From Aquila chrysaetos chrysaetos (Eukaryota; Chordata; Aves; Accipitriformes; Accipitridae), in the NCBI RefSeq assembly GCF_900496995.4, contig NC_044024.1, positions 15,316,698 through 15,380,697 on the forward strand: a stretch of DNA of 64,000 nt, in the 5' to 3' direction. Numbering within the stretch: position 1 is the stretch's first letter; the number at the start of each line of letters is the position of its first letter. A model generated the notes under the pieces. It made no database searches. It was not told the origin of the DNA and worked only from the letters and a program-made list of their open reading frames with translations. Positions 1-12,436 of the stretch are shown one piece after another. Both the position numbers and the translations under genes were made by a program.

Positions 1-1229
<1,229 letters not shown>

Positions 1230-2570
1230 GATGACAGCAGCATGTTAAACTGGAACTGGGAATCAGCAGACAAATGTATTTCATCTCATGCCTTGTCACA
1301 ATTACTTTAAAATAGGTATTACTGAATCAGTGGCTTGGATTACACAAATCAGAGATCTTGAAGATAATCCGAGAGCTTTTCTAGAGATACGTGGTGGTCT
1401 AATTTGTGAACCTTCCTAACGGGTTGGTTGCACGCTTGCCTGTATAGTATTTATATGAACATTTTAGCAGTGTAATATATTGTTTAAAAGTCTTGTCCTG
1501 TACAGTATAAGTATTATCTAAAAGTATTTTTTTAAAAACCCTGTATGAAATGCCTATGCTCTCCCAGGTGTCTTTTAGGTCCTAAATATACACTTGATTT
1601 CCATTTCTGTTTTAAATGCTTTTTTGAGGATGCCTTAGTATAGTACCTCTTTACTTCTTTTTCTGTTCAGCCACAATCACTGTCTTAACCACAGAGGCAC
1701 AGGAGTGTTGCACTTCTTAGGCAAGACTGGAAAGCTTTTTGCGGGGGGGGGGGGGGAATAGAATGTATAGCAACTTACATGATGTTTTTGAGTTAGCTAT
1801 GTAAATTTTCATGTAAGTATTTCAACTTTTGCACTGGCTTGGGAGTTAAGTGTTGGTTTTGTTGCTTTTCCAGTTCCATGTTTTAATTCTTCTTGAGCAG
1901 CATGTACACCATTCTCCCATTAGACTGGCTGTCTAATAAGCTGTTCCCTCTTGCATCATGCGTGCAGTCTATGCCAGAAACATTAGTTGTGGGTTTTACA
2001 GCTGTTGGTTAGCTGGTATAAATATCATAGCTTGGTCTTCGTTACCACCTTTGTAAGAGTGTTGGTGTAAATGATTAAACTTTTCAAGATAGGAGCTCAT
2101 TGGTGTTGGTGTATAGCATTTTCTTGTTTGAAGAAAGACCTCCTTGGGCATACTGTCTTGGACTTCCAGAAGAAGCTTTAGAGAAATTTTGTCTTGAAAC
2201 CTATACTCTAGTAGCTTATAACAACACGTGTCAGATACTCCCACATCCTTGCAGCTGCTCTTTGTGTTTAAGTGAACCCACAGTTTAGGTAGCTTAAATA
2301 CCATGGATCATGTTTCCTTAGTGTTACTATGGCAGTAAGAGCAAAGAGTGTATGGACACTTCTGCATGTGTGAAAGGTGTGCACCTGAAAAACTTCAGAG
2401 ATATGGTGCTTTCATTCCTAACAATGTAGACCTCCCTCTTCCTCCCTGTGGACCAGCTAATGGCTGAAACCCAATACAGCACTGTCCTATCCTATGCTTA
2501 AAATTTTGTTGCAGTTGTATTTACTTTTTGGCTCTTGAGTAAAAAAAAATAAAAAAAAAATCTGTAAATG
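1230..2570 (+). other. TMEM185A: TMEM185A 3' UTR (inferred)
   Basis: Sequence after the TAA is AT-rich and non-coding, and contains a run of 14 G at 1743-1756. The first canonical AATAAA on this strand is at 2548-2553, so the 3' UTR is inferred to run about 1.3 kb and end near 2570. Short open frames inside it (for example 2100-2288) show no family resemblance. Confidence 0.6.
2548..2553 (+). terminator. Candidate polyadenylation signal of TMEM185A
   Basis: AATAAA lies inside an A-rich stretch (2541-2560). It is the only canonical hexamer I found between the TMEM185A stop and the next gene. A-rich context makes it weaker evidence than an isolated hexamer. Confidence 0.5.
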
Positions 2571-2612
2571 AAAAGCAACAAGTGCTATTTAGCACTTGCT
2601 GCTGCTGTTTCA

Positions 2613-2625
2613 TGTTGCTAGGTAA
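2613..2625 (+). promoter_or_regulatory. RFX-type X-box upstream of the heat shock factor gene
   Basis: GTTGCTAGGTAAC is an imperfect inverted repeat matching the RFX X-box pattern (GTNRCC, short spacer, RGYAAC). It lies 153 bp before the ATG at 2778 and therefore likely in the proximal promoter. RFX factors, notably RFX2, drive many spermatogenesis and ciliary genes, and mammalian HSFX and HSFY are testis-expressed, so the site fits the expected expression. Binding itself is inferred. Confidence 0.5.
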
Positions 2626-2777
2626 CGGATGCTGCTCTGTGATGTGACTGAAGCTTGAGGTTCTTCCCTTGGGAGTCTCATTCAGTTGGTCACTCTTCAG
2701 CTGGCTGGCTGGCAGGACAGTCTAGCTGCTAGGGTTCAGCTGAAAAATTTACTCAAACTGAGAAAAAAGAATTTAAA

Positions 2778-4546
2778 ATGGGGCTTTCCTCATCGGAAAC
2801 TTCATGTGATTCTGTTTTGGCCAAGAGATTCGATTTGTCAGGCTTGAATTCTCTCCGTCCAGCGTGTGACGAAGCTAGTGACACTGCCTTTGGACCTCCA
2901 ACAGAAGAAAGGTCTTTACAAATTTCGACTAGGCAACCCTGGTCAAAAAGAGAGCATCTGAATTCACCTGAGAGCTCTAGCAAAGGCAATGCCTCTCCAT
3001 GCTTCAGCTTTATGAAGAAGCTCTGGGATGTTATTGAAAGCGGTCAGTTTGAGTCCATTTGGTGGGGTGACAATGGAAAGTGTGTAGTGATTCATGAAGA
3101 ATTGTTCAAAGAGGAAGTACTAGCAAGGAGAGGACATCTGAGAATTTTTGAAAGTGAGACCATGAAAAGCTTCAGTCGTCAACTCCACCTGTATGGCTTC
3201 AGCAGAAGGCTGTGGCATTTTCCAAAATCAGGCTCAAGCAATGACTTGCTAGCAGAAGAAACAGCTAGGGAGGTATGTTGGATCCTCTACATGCAAACTA
3301 ACTCTCAGAATATTCTAGTGGGACAGATTTCTGTTCCAATTAAATAAGCCTTTACTACATATGAGATGAGGATGGTAGTACGTGTTCTGATTGTCATTTG
3401 TTTCCTGGCTCATGTTCAAGAGTTTTTGAGGTAGCATTTGAGTAGTAGAAACACTGATAAAATATATGTTGGTTATTTCCAATTACTTTGGGCACACAAA
3501 ATGAAGAGATATTCTCATCGTATCAGGATTGTTTTTTCTTTTTGTTATTTGCTGCCTGTCTTGCTGGACCAGATGTGCAGTTTTCTTGTGGCACTTGCTG
3601 AAGGCTGAGAAGGTACGTGCCAGCATCGTATAGTTATCTACATGTTCATTCCACGCTAAAGTTGCTCAAAAGTAATGGTATTTGGGTTTCTAAATCAGTT
3701 TGTATGCTTTTGATAATCCTATGCTTCTCTGCTACCAAGCGGCAAAACCACAAGGCTGGTTCCTACTTAACAGGACTGTTTTGCACCATTCTATTCAGCC
3801 TAAACTTCAGGTTTAGAACACCCCCAATAGTCCTTTTTAACATCCACATTTCTCTTTTGCAGTTAAAATTCTTAGTTCTCCTATCTTTGTGGTTTCCAGT
3901 CTCAAGGTGGTGGCAACTAACTCTTTTCCTTTGCATATTTTAGTTTCACTTCTACTACAACCCAAATTTTAGAAGACGTTTTCCGTATCCGCTCATGAAG
4001 TATAAGCGAAGCTTTGGTCCAAGAAATCAAACACCAGCAGGATTTTCACCAGACATGGATTTGCATGCACGCCACCAGAAGAGAAAACCAGACACTGAGC
4101 TTGCGTGGGAGACCACTTTCGAGGAGGAAAGCGGTCCGTTCACAGCAGGTCCAAGGGAGAATGTGCACACCTCTGCACCCAGGAAGACCGCACCTGCCAA
4201 GCGACGTGCCTCTACATCTGCACGAAGCGCTGCTCTGACACATGCAGACCCTGCGGCAGCGGTAGGCAGGGAGAAGCTCAACCCTCTGGCCCCCTCCCTT
4301 TTCCCGCAGCACAGCAGCCCCGGCCCGGCTGCCGCTTCTGCTGCCGCTTCATGGGGTTGTGCCGTGCCAGCCGTGCCCAACAGTCCCTTTCCACCAGGGC
4401 TGGCACCTCTCACCTCTCCAGCTGGGCTGGCAGCAGCCGCTGCTCTGTCTATGCCAAGGCCACCTCAGGGCCAAACTCCACCAGACCACCGCTGCCTGAC
4501 TTGCACTTGTGGTCCAAACAGTGGACCTGCAGGCCTTGGACCCTAA
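2778..4546 (+). CDS. HSFX: HSFX/HSFY-type heat shock transcription factor (two exons)
   Basis: Coding exons are 2778-3272 and 3944-4546 (165 + 200 = 365 residues), joined in phase 0. The donor is GAG|GTATGT and the acceptor ATTTTAG|TTTCAC. The start is the first in-frame ATG after a TAG at 2730. Residues 1-73 are Ser-rich and probably disordered. Residues 74-182 form an HSF DNA-binding domain: CFSFMKKLWDVIESGQF, then VVIHEELFKEEVLARRG, the recognition helix SFSRQLHLYGF (131-141), and after the intron FHFYYNPNFRRRFPYPL. An intron interrupting the HSF domain here is usual in the family. No hydrophobic-heptad trimerisation region is visible, as in HSFX and HSFY and unlike HSF1-4. The rest is Ala/Pro-rich with basic patches (QKRKP, PAKRRAS) that may be nuclear signals. 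Its neighbours on human Xq28 support HSFX over HSFY, though the two are sisters. Reading through the donor would add 24 residues and stop. Confidence 0.88.
3273..3943 (+). other. Intron of the heat shock factor gene
   Basis: This 671-bp intron has a GT at 3273-3274 and an AG at 3942-3943 after the pyrimidine-rich run CTCTTTTCCTTTGCATATTTT. A 108-codon open frame (3617-3943) runs across most of it but resembles no protein and has no upstream acceptor that I can see. I treat it as chance. Confidence 0.75.
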
Positions 4547-4637
4547 CCCAGGGCACGCTAGGTGCCTTCTGCAGCTCTTCCAGAAGTTGTGTAGTCCACG
4601 GGAATAGAGTCTCTTAAGTGTTCCAGTAAACTATCTG

Positions 4638-4643
4638 AATAAA
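4638..4643 (+). terminator. Polyadenylation signal of the heat shock factor gene
   Basis: AATAAA lies 92 bp after the stop codon and is followed within 30 bp by a GT/T-rich stretch (TGTCCTGTCCTGTTTTGT), a typical cleavage-site context. The 3' UTR would therefore be only about 110 bp. Confidence 0.7.
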
Positions 4644-5423
4644 AAGCCTCTGCCAGTTGTCCTGTCCTGTTTTGTAGCAATGCCTGGCCTTGGGCCTTGC
4701 TCCAGAAAGTCAAAAGGATTTTCATTGTAATGCAGGGTGTGAATTTCGAAAAACTCTAAAGTGCCAAAATTAGTAACTTCTATTTGTTGCTTGTCTTCAA
4801 TTCAGTATTAGATTCTTCAATGCTTACCAATACTTTTCATCTTAAATGAGAGAAAGAAGTATTATAATACTTGCTTCATTTAATTTTGTAAAAGCACTTT
4901 TTTTCTAGCAGAGGCCTTTCTACAAAGGCTGTCACATCACAGAGCTGTATACTGCAGACTGCTCCCCGATCATATGCACATCTAATGTACCTAATGTGAA
5001 TGAGGAAAATCTGGTCATTTCTCAAAGTTTTACATTCACAGCATGACAGACACCATGCGCAGAAACCTCATCCAGCAAACCTCTACCTGAGAAGCCCCTA
5101 GGACTGGCTGCCTTAGATGACTTCTTTCTCAGTGATCCCACAAATGTAAGGTGAGGAGTGGGCTGTGAGACACATGTCATATTAATGATGGCAGCCTGCT
5201 TTCAAGCACCATTTTTCTGAAGGGTCCTACAAAACTCTTTCTTCCTCATATAATCGGAGATGCATGCATCATATAATAGGGTTGTATTTACTCATGTTTT
5301 AAATTGGCACAGAATACATCAACCATGTCTTTAAAAACATCATATTTACTTGAAGTTTTTATATAGGACAAATGTAGTAAACCATTAATAATTTCCAGTA
5401 ATGGTCATAAAAATTACATCTTG
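4644..5423. other. Convergent intergenic space
   Basis: About 780 bp lie between the inferred 3' ends of the heat shock factor gene and EOLA1. The sequence is AT-rich. I see no open frame, RNA gene or repeat that I can name. Confidence 0.6.
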
Positions 5424-5429
5424 TTTATT
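5424..5429 (-). terminator. Candidate polyadenylation signal of EOLA1
   Basis: TTTATT on the plus strand reads AATAAA on the minus strand, about 150 bp after the EOLA1 stop. It is the first canonical hexamer I found downstream of the gene. Confidence 0.5.
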
Positions 5430-5577
5430 TTGCCTCAAAAGAGCAGTTCTTCAAATGTATTTGCTATTACAAACCATTAGTTTTGGAAGGGAATCCTAAA
5501 CAACTTGCTGGTGTTCAAGATGCTGACTTGTGAATTACAAGTGTGCATTTAGGCAGGAAAAATGATAGGGGCAGCAC

Positions 5578-7502
<1,925 letters not shown>

Positions 7503-7630
7503 TATGAACAAACGGACACCGAGATTAGTCTTTAGAAACGTGTCTGTGACCATGACACACGACCAGATCTGCCTGAGCAACTGCCCCAAGCTCAGGATGC
7601 TGCGCTAAACCGACCTGCGCGCTGCTTCCC

Positions 7631-7643
7631 GGGGGGGGGGGGG
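7631..7643 (+). repeat. Poly-G run (13)
   Basis: Thirteen consecutive G inside the CpG island. A second 13-G run lies at 7778-7790. Run length may be uncertain because of sequencing error. Confidence 0.8.
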
Positions 7644-7777
7644 ACGGGCGGATTTTCCACTCCGCGGGGCCCCCGTTTGCGAACGCCGCCCGCCCGCCAC
7701 GCTCCGGGCACAGGCCGCCCTGGGCTGGCGCTGCCCGGAACGGCCCCCTCAGCGCCGCCAGAAACCACCCCGGCCTC

Positions 7778-7790
7778 GGGGGGGGGGGGG
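7778..7790 (+). repeat. Poly-G run (13)
   Basis: Second 13-G run in the CpG island, followed directly by CCC. Confidence 0.8.
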
Positions 7791-7867
7791 CCCGCTGCAC
7801 CGGCGGGCTGGCACCCCGCGACCGCAGGCATTGCCTCCGCGGGCGGGAGTGCTGAGCGGGGCACCGC

Positions 7868-7900
7868 GGCCCGGCCCGGCCCGGCCCGGCCCGGCCCGGC
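7868..7900 (+). repeat. GGCCC pentanucleotide array
   Basis: Six and a half perfect tandem GGCCC units within the CpG island. Such arrays can vary in copy number and can form G-quadruplex or hairpin structures. Confidence 0.9.
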
Positions 7901-8233
7901 GCCGCAGGCCGCGCTCGGGAGCCGGCTGCTCCCGGGCCGGAAGGGGTTTAAAAGCCCGTTCCTCAGCGGGTAGCCTGGGGCCGGCCGCGGAGGGAGGCAA
8001 TCCTCCGCGGCCACCGCCGCCGGCAGGGCCCGCGTCCCGCTCCCTCCCCCGGGTGGGCGCTCCGCCGCCGGCTCCTCACAGGCACGGAGGCCCCGCGGCC
8101 GCCTCTTACCTGGCTGCCGCTAGCTCCGCGCCCTTCCCTCCGCTCGCGCGGGGCCGGCGGCCCGTGCTGCCGCCCCGCTCGGTGCCGCGGGGGGGGAAGG
8201 TGGGCGGCGGGGCGGCGGCGGGGAGCGGCCTTT

Positions 8234-8261
8234 GCTGCTGCTGCTGCTGCTGCTGCTGCTG
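8234..8261 (+). repeat. GCT/CAG trinucleotide repeat
   Basis: (GCT)9 plus one G on the plus strand, which is (CAG)9 followed by CAA on the EOLA1 strand. It lies in the proposed EOLA1 leader exon. In the minus-strand open frame from 8387 it would encode ten Gln. Confidence 0.9.
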
Positions 8262-8267
8262 GGGGTG

Positions 8268-8287
8268 GCGGCGGCGGCGGCGGCGGG
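8268..8287 (+). repeat. GGC/CCG trinucleotide repeat
   Basis: Six perfect GGC units directly after the GCT repeat. On the EOLA1 strand it reads CCG and lies just 5' of the CAG repeat. Confidence 0.85.
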
Positions 8288-9485
8288 TTCCCGCCCGGGA
8301 GGTTGTGAGGGGAGCGGCGCGCGCCTGGCGGCAGCCGGCGGCCCCGTTCCGCGCCCGGCTCCGCTGCCGAGGGAGCGAGGCCGGCACCCGGCGGCGCGTA
8401 TTTTCTCTCTCTCTTTTTTTTTTTTTTTTAATTTTTTTTGGCTATCCCTCGAAAAGGGCGGCTGTCACGCACCCCGCTTCCCGCTGGGAAGTGAGGCTGG
8501 CGGTGAAGGCCTGGCGAAGGCTTTCCGGGGGAGCGCGGTGCCCGGGGTGTGTTTCGGCGGTTGCTGAGGGGAGGAGGCGGCTGGAGCGGCCGCTGCTGGG
8601 ACTGCCAGCGGGCCTCGGCTCTGGTGACGAACTCGCCGCCGGTGCTCGCCATCACCCCCCCGGCAGTAAAATGGCAGCAGAAACTTGGAAGCAGCGGCCT
8701 TCCCCGCTGCAGCACGGCGCTTGGGCCCGCAGCTGGAGGGGCGTGCAGAGGGCCTTGCACTTCTAGAAGTAACTAAAAGCCGTTTAGCACCTAAAAACTC
8801 GATGGCGTCTTACGTGCCAGCTTTCCTTGCCCAATAGCTCATTTTGGACAGGATTGCCCAAAGCGTTTTCATTCAACCCTACTTGTTGAGGAGAATCTCA
8901 TTTGTATACTCTTGCCACTTGAAATGTACGTCTTATGTCAATGTCTTGCCTTTCTAATACAAATATTTTGAACAACACTGTTTGACAACAGAGGTTTTAT
9001 CTGTGCTAGTCTCGTTGTGCTCCCTGGTAGGCCGTCCCTGGCAACAGGGAGCAATATGCGAAGGCCTAGTGTAAAGATAAAAACTGAGACCTCGCAGTAA
9101 AGGACAGTTTGGAAAAGGGGGTTAAAACAGATGTATGGTCCCACCGTATTTGTTCAGTTTTAACAGCATAACCAATATATATTTTATGTTAGTGAACACA
9201 TGTTTTAACGGAATTAATTTCCAACATAGACAAATAAAGTGACCTTATTAAGGCAGACCCTAATGCTGAATAGCGAGGGGCTGGTAAAACAGCTACTGAT
9301 GCAGCAAGTTCAACAGTTGAGATCCTGCCTGAATTTCTGCAGGTATAGAAGATAAAAAATGCAAATGCATCTGTATCCAAATAGAAATCACAGGAGAGTC
9401 ATCCTTCCTGTAGAGCCACATCTATCAGTTGAGGGTTATAAATATGAGAAGTATTAGGGGAGTTTTTCCATGCATGCAGCATCTT

Positions 9486-9660
9486 AGAGAAAGAAAGAAG
9501 GGAGGAGAGAAAGGAGGAGAGAACATTCACAAAAAGGAATGAGTTTGCAGTAGAAGTAAGGAGAGACAGGCAAGAGAACAAAGGAGGAAAACTGGGAGAG
9601 TTGGAAAAGAAAAAATTAGTAATATTTACAAAGGGGAAAGAGAGCAATCAGCAACATCAA
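9486..9660 (+). repeat. Purine-rich tract
   Basis: The plus strand is strongly biased to A and G over about 170 bp, including AGAGAAAGAAAGAAGGGAGG. It is interrupted by a few short pyrimidine stretches and is not a pure microsatellite. Confidence 0.7.
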
Positions 9661-9766
9661 ATCCTGATTTTGAATACTGGTTTCAGTGACTTAGAATTTC
9701 TCCTATGCTCTGTTGAACCACGTTTTTCAACCATGAGAAATCTCAAAATTATTTTAACAATTGCAG

Positions 9767-9871
9767 GAACTCAGAGGTGGAAAGAGAAAAGTGATCTACC
9801 AGAATTCCACCGAAAGAGAGATGGGCTGTTCCTTTACTGAAGAAAAGCAGAGGAACTTCATATAGCAAAAG
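9767..9871 (+). other. Candidate exon on the plus strand
   Basis: A 105-bp segment is bounded by TTTTAACAATTGCAG| and CAAAAG|GTAAGA, both close to splice consensus. One frame is open from the acceptor (starting ELRGGKRKVIYQ) but stops 9 bp before the donor, so it is not a normal internal coding exon. It could be part of a non-coding transcript divergent from EOLA1 or a chance pair of sites. Confidence 0.25.
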
Positions 9872-12416
9872 GTAAGATTAAAGAGATTATTCTTTTTTTT
9901 GTCCAGGTCTATGACTTTGTGAATAACAGGTATTTATCGGTAAAACTTTGCCTGTAACCTTAGTATTCTGTAACTGCACTGGACAGTATGGTTAGATGAT
10001 GGTTTTCTGATGATAAGCACTTCAGATAGCTTTTATGATAGCCGTTTTTGGTGTAAACTTCAAGTATACCTTCAGTGAATGTTGTGTATTCTAAAATATT
10101 TTACGGCTGATAGACTTTAACTGTTGAGACCTATTTTTTCCTTAGTACCTTTTTCTGAAATTCCTGCTGTTGTCATTATCCTTTTTTTCTCCTGGATATT
10201 TCCAATATCTTGATCAAAATGTCCCAGATGGAGTCATTCTAGTCCTTTATACAATGCCATAGTAACAAGAGAAATTAGTAGATGACATGAATTTAAGGTC
10301 ATTGTAGTTTTTACAGGCTTATTCTTTTAAATGTTCTTTGCCTTTAAGCTATTTCCATCTTACTAGATGTGCATGGTTCATTGAAGAACCTGTTGAATCT
10401 GTTTAGAGTTGCAAGTATGTAATGAGCTTTCATGCTTTTTTTTTGGTATTTGCTTTTGGTATTTTTCCACTGCATAATTACAGTTTATGTGAGGGTTACT
10501 TATTTTGGAGAAAATACAGGCCACATTTTTTTCATGTTGTGTAAGTAGGTGTTAGCTTTATTTTACGCTCATGTAATTTACAGCAGGCTTTGTATCATGT
10601 GTTTCATCACATAAATAAAATATACTTTTTTCCTGATGTAAGCAAAAATCTCCAAGGTACTTAAAATCTCAAGTCTAACAGTTCTAAATAAAACGTAAAT
10701 AGCACAAGACTTGTGTGCTACTACCAAAGGGGAATAAACATTATGTTAAAAAATCTCCTGCCAGAAAACTAGCTTACTTGGTTTGTAGAAACCTTGTCTA
10801 ATATATCCTGACATTCACTGGAAGACTTAAAAACAGTTTATAGCAGCACCTAACTAAGGCCCTGAAATTATCAAATTTTGTGTATGTGTTCAGCCTTTTG
10901 TGTGATGAGTGGTAAACTGACTTTAGTAGGTTTCCTCAGGATATGAGATAATGATTTGAAGTGTACAGCAGTGAATATGAAAAAGAAAATTCATTTCGAT
11001 CTTAGCAGATGATCAGCTTATGCTTGACGTCTTAGATGCACGTAATTGTCTTTTGGTCACTGTGGCTTTCACTTGCTAACACCAATCCCAAATTATCTGA
11101 TCTTGGCACAGTACCTCACATAATGATAATCTTAACAACAGGAAATTCTACAAGTTTGGTCTATACTTCGTTTCAGTGTCTCTAAATTAGCTTTCCTTAG
11201 GGTGTCTCTAATTTTAATTTTGATAGAATAAAGGCTGCATAATTCCGATTACAGAACGTGTTACTGCTTTCTGCGGAGCTAAAATGATGCCTAGTACATA
11301 ATTTATAAGGACTCAGGCCTGATCTCATCTAGATAGGCAAGCATTGCTGTGTTTCTTGTCAAATTCGCTTAGTAGCTGATTTTACATGATTCAGTACACA
11401 GCAATAGGTGCTGGGATATCTTGGGTCAGAATCAGGTCAAGGTACTTGATCAGATACAGTTCATTTCAGAAGTGGGTAAAGATATGGTGTAGTATGTTCC
11501 AGGATATTGGAGGTCAAAACTGAAATTTCATCTGTTAATAACCCGTGAAATACAATACAACACAATTATTTGTATTGAGTGGTCAGTATTTAATAGTCGA
11601 CATTCACGAGAAGGTGGGATATGTTCGCATGTGAACATCCATTGAATTTTCCTGCATTTTAGAACATCAAACAATGTAAAGTGTGATGCTATGACTCTGT
11701 ATTCTTTTGGCAGCAATTCCATCTTAAGGACTCCTACTAACCTTCTACATTTTGCCCCCTTTCCCTTAATTTTAATCTGTCTCTCATTCTAATGTTGTAG
11801 TTTATGAAGCCTCAGTACATGCTGGAAAACCAGCTTCATATTATTCTTATACCCAAATAAAGAACTTCTTTAGTTGGATGAACTAAAATACTTACATTTT
11901 ACCATGCTGTTCTATATTTCTTTGTATATATTGTGAGAAATTATGTCTATCTGAAGTGTTTTAGTAAACCTACCTCCAGTTTCTTTAGATGATTCTCTTA
12001 TTTCCAAATTTGTTGCAACGCTGTGTTTTCTGAACAATTCTCCGAAAATGTGAATCTGTGGTTCCCTCTTCTTTTTTTTACACCTCATGTACCCCCCACT
12101 CCCCTGTGAGCAGAGTACATTTCTGGTTTGTAACACATCACTGACATTGCTATCCTCGTCAAAAGTGTTGACATTATAAATAATCGGTAGTTATAGTTTG
12201 TTAGTTACTTATAGCAGAGTTTTCCATGTCTGAGAAATATTTTTATTAGGTTTCTCAGTGTGGATAGCTTGGTGGTAAAAATGCAGTTGTATTTCAGAGT
12301 GCTATTCAAGAATAAAATGCATACATACTAAATTTTCTCTTATCCAGGTCTCAGTATGTTCTTCTAACAGATCGTGTGTATATGACAGATCTTATATAAG
12401 AACATACACACTGTGC

Positions 12417-12436
12417 TTTTTTTTTTTTTTTTTTTT
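12417..12436 (+). repeat. Poly-T run (20)
   Basis: Twenty consecutive T. It may be the A-tail of an old minus-strand retrotransposed copy, but I cannot identify a parent sequence. Confidence 0.7.

Larger units (their letters stand above)
8110..8390 (-). other. EOLA1: Candidate non-coding first exon of EOLA1
   Basis: The minus strand has a strong donor (GCAGCCAG|GTAAGA) with the exon edge at 8110, within the CpG island and 640 bp upstream of the EOLA1 start codon. Human EOLA1 also has non-coding leader exons. The 5' edge is unknown; 8390 is placed to include the ATG of an upstream open frame at 8387. If transcription starts above that point, the leader would contain a CAG repeat and a CCG repeat. 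Confidence 0.45.
7610..8750. promoter_or_regulatory. CpG island, EOLA1 promoter region
   Basis: CG dinucleotides and GC content rise sharply here against an AT-rich background on both sides. The island starts just upstream of the EOLA1 coding exon on its own strand, so it is most likely the EOLA1 promoter. It may be bidirectional. It holds two 13-G runs, a GGCCC array, a GCT repeat and a GGC repeat. Long open frames through it on both strands (up to 311 codons) come from the GC bias and lack protein-family features. Confidence 0.85.

Noticed and set aside
3617-3943. 108-codon open frame in the heat shock factor intron
   Set aside because: It ends at the acceptor of exon 2, has no family resemblance, and is typical of T-rich intron sequence.
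7831-8766. 311-codon plus-strand open frame across the CpG island
   Set aside because: The product is a run of Pro, Ala, Arg and Gly from GC-rich repeats, with a polycysteine from the GCT repeat. Several other frames on both strands are equally open, so composition explains it.
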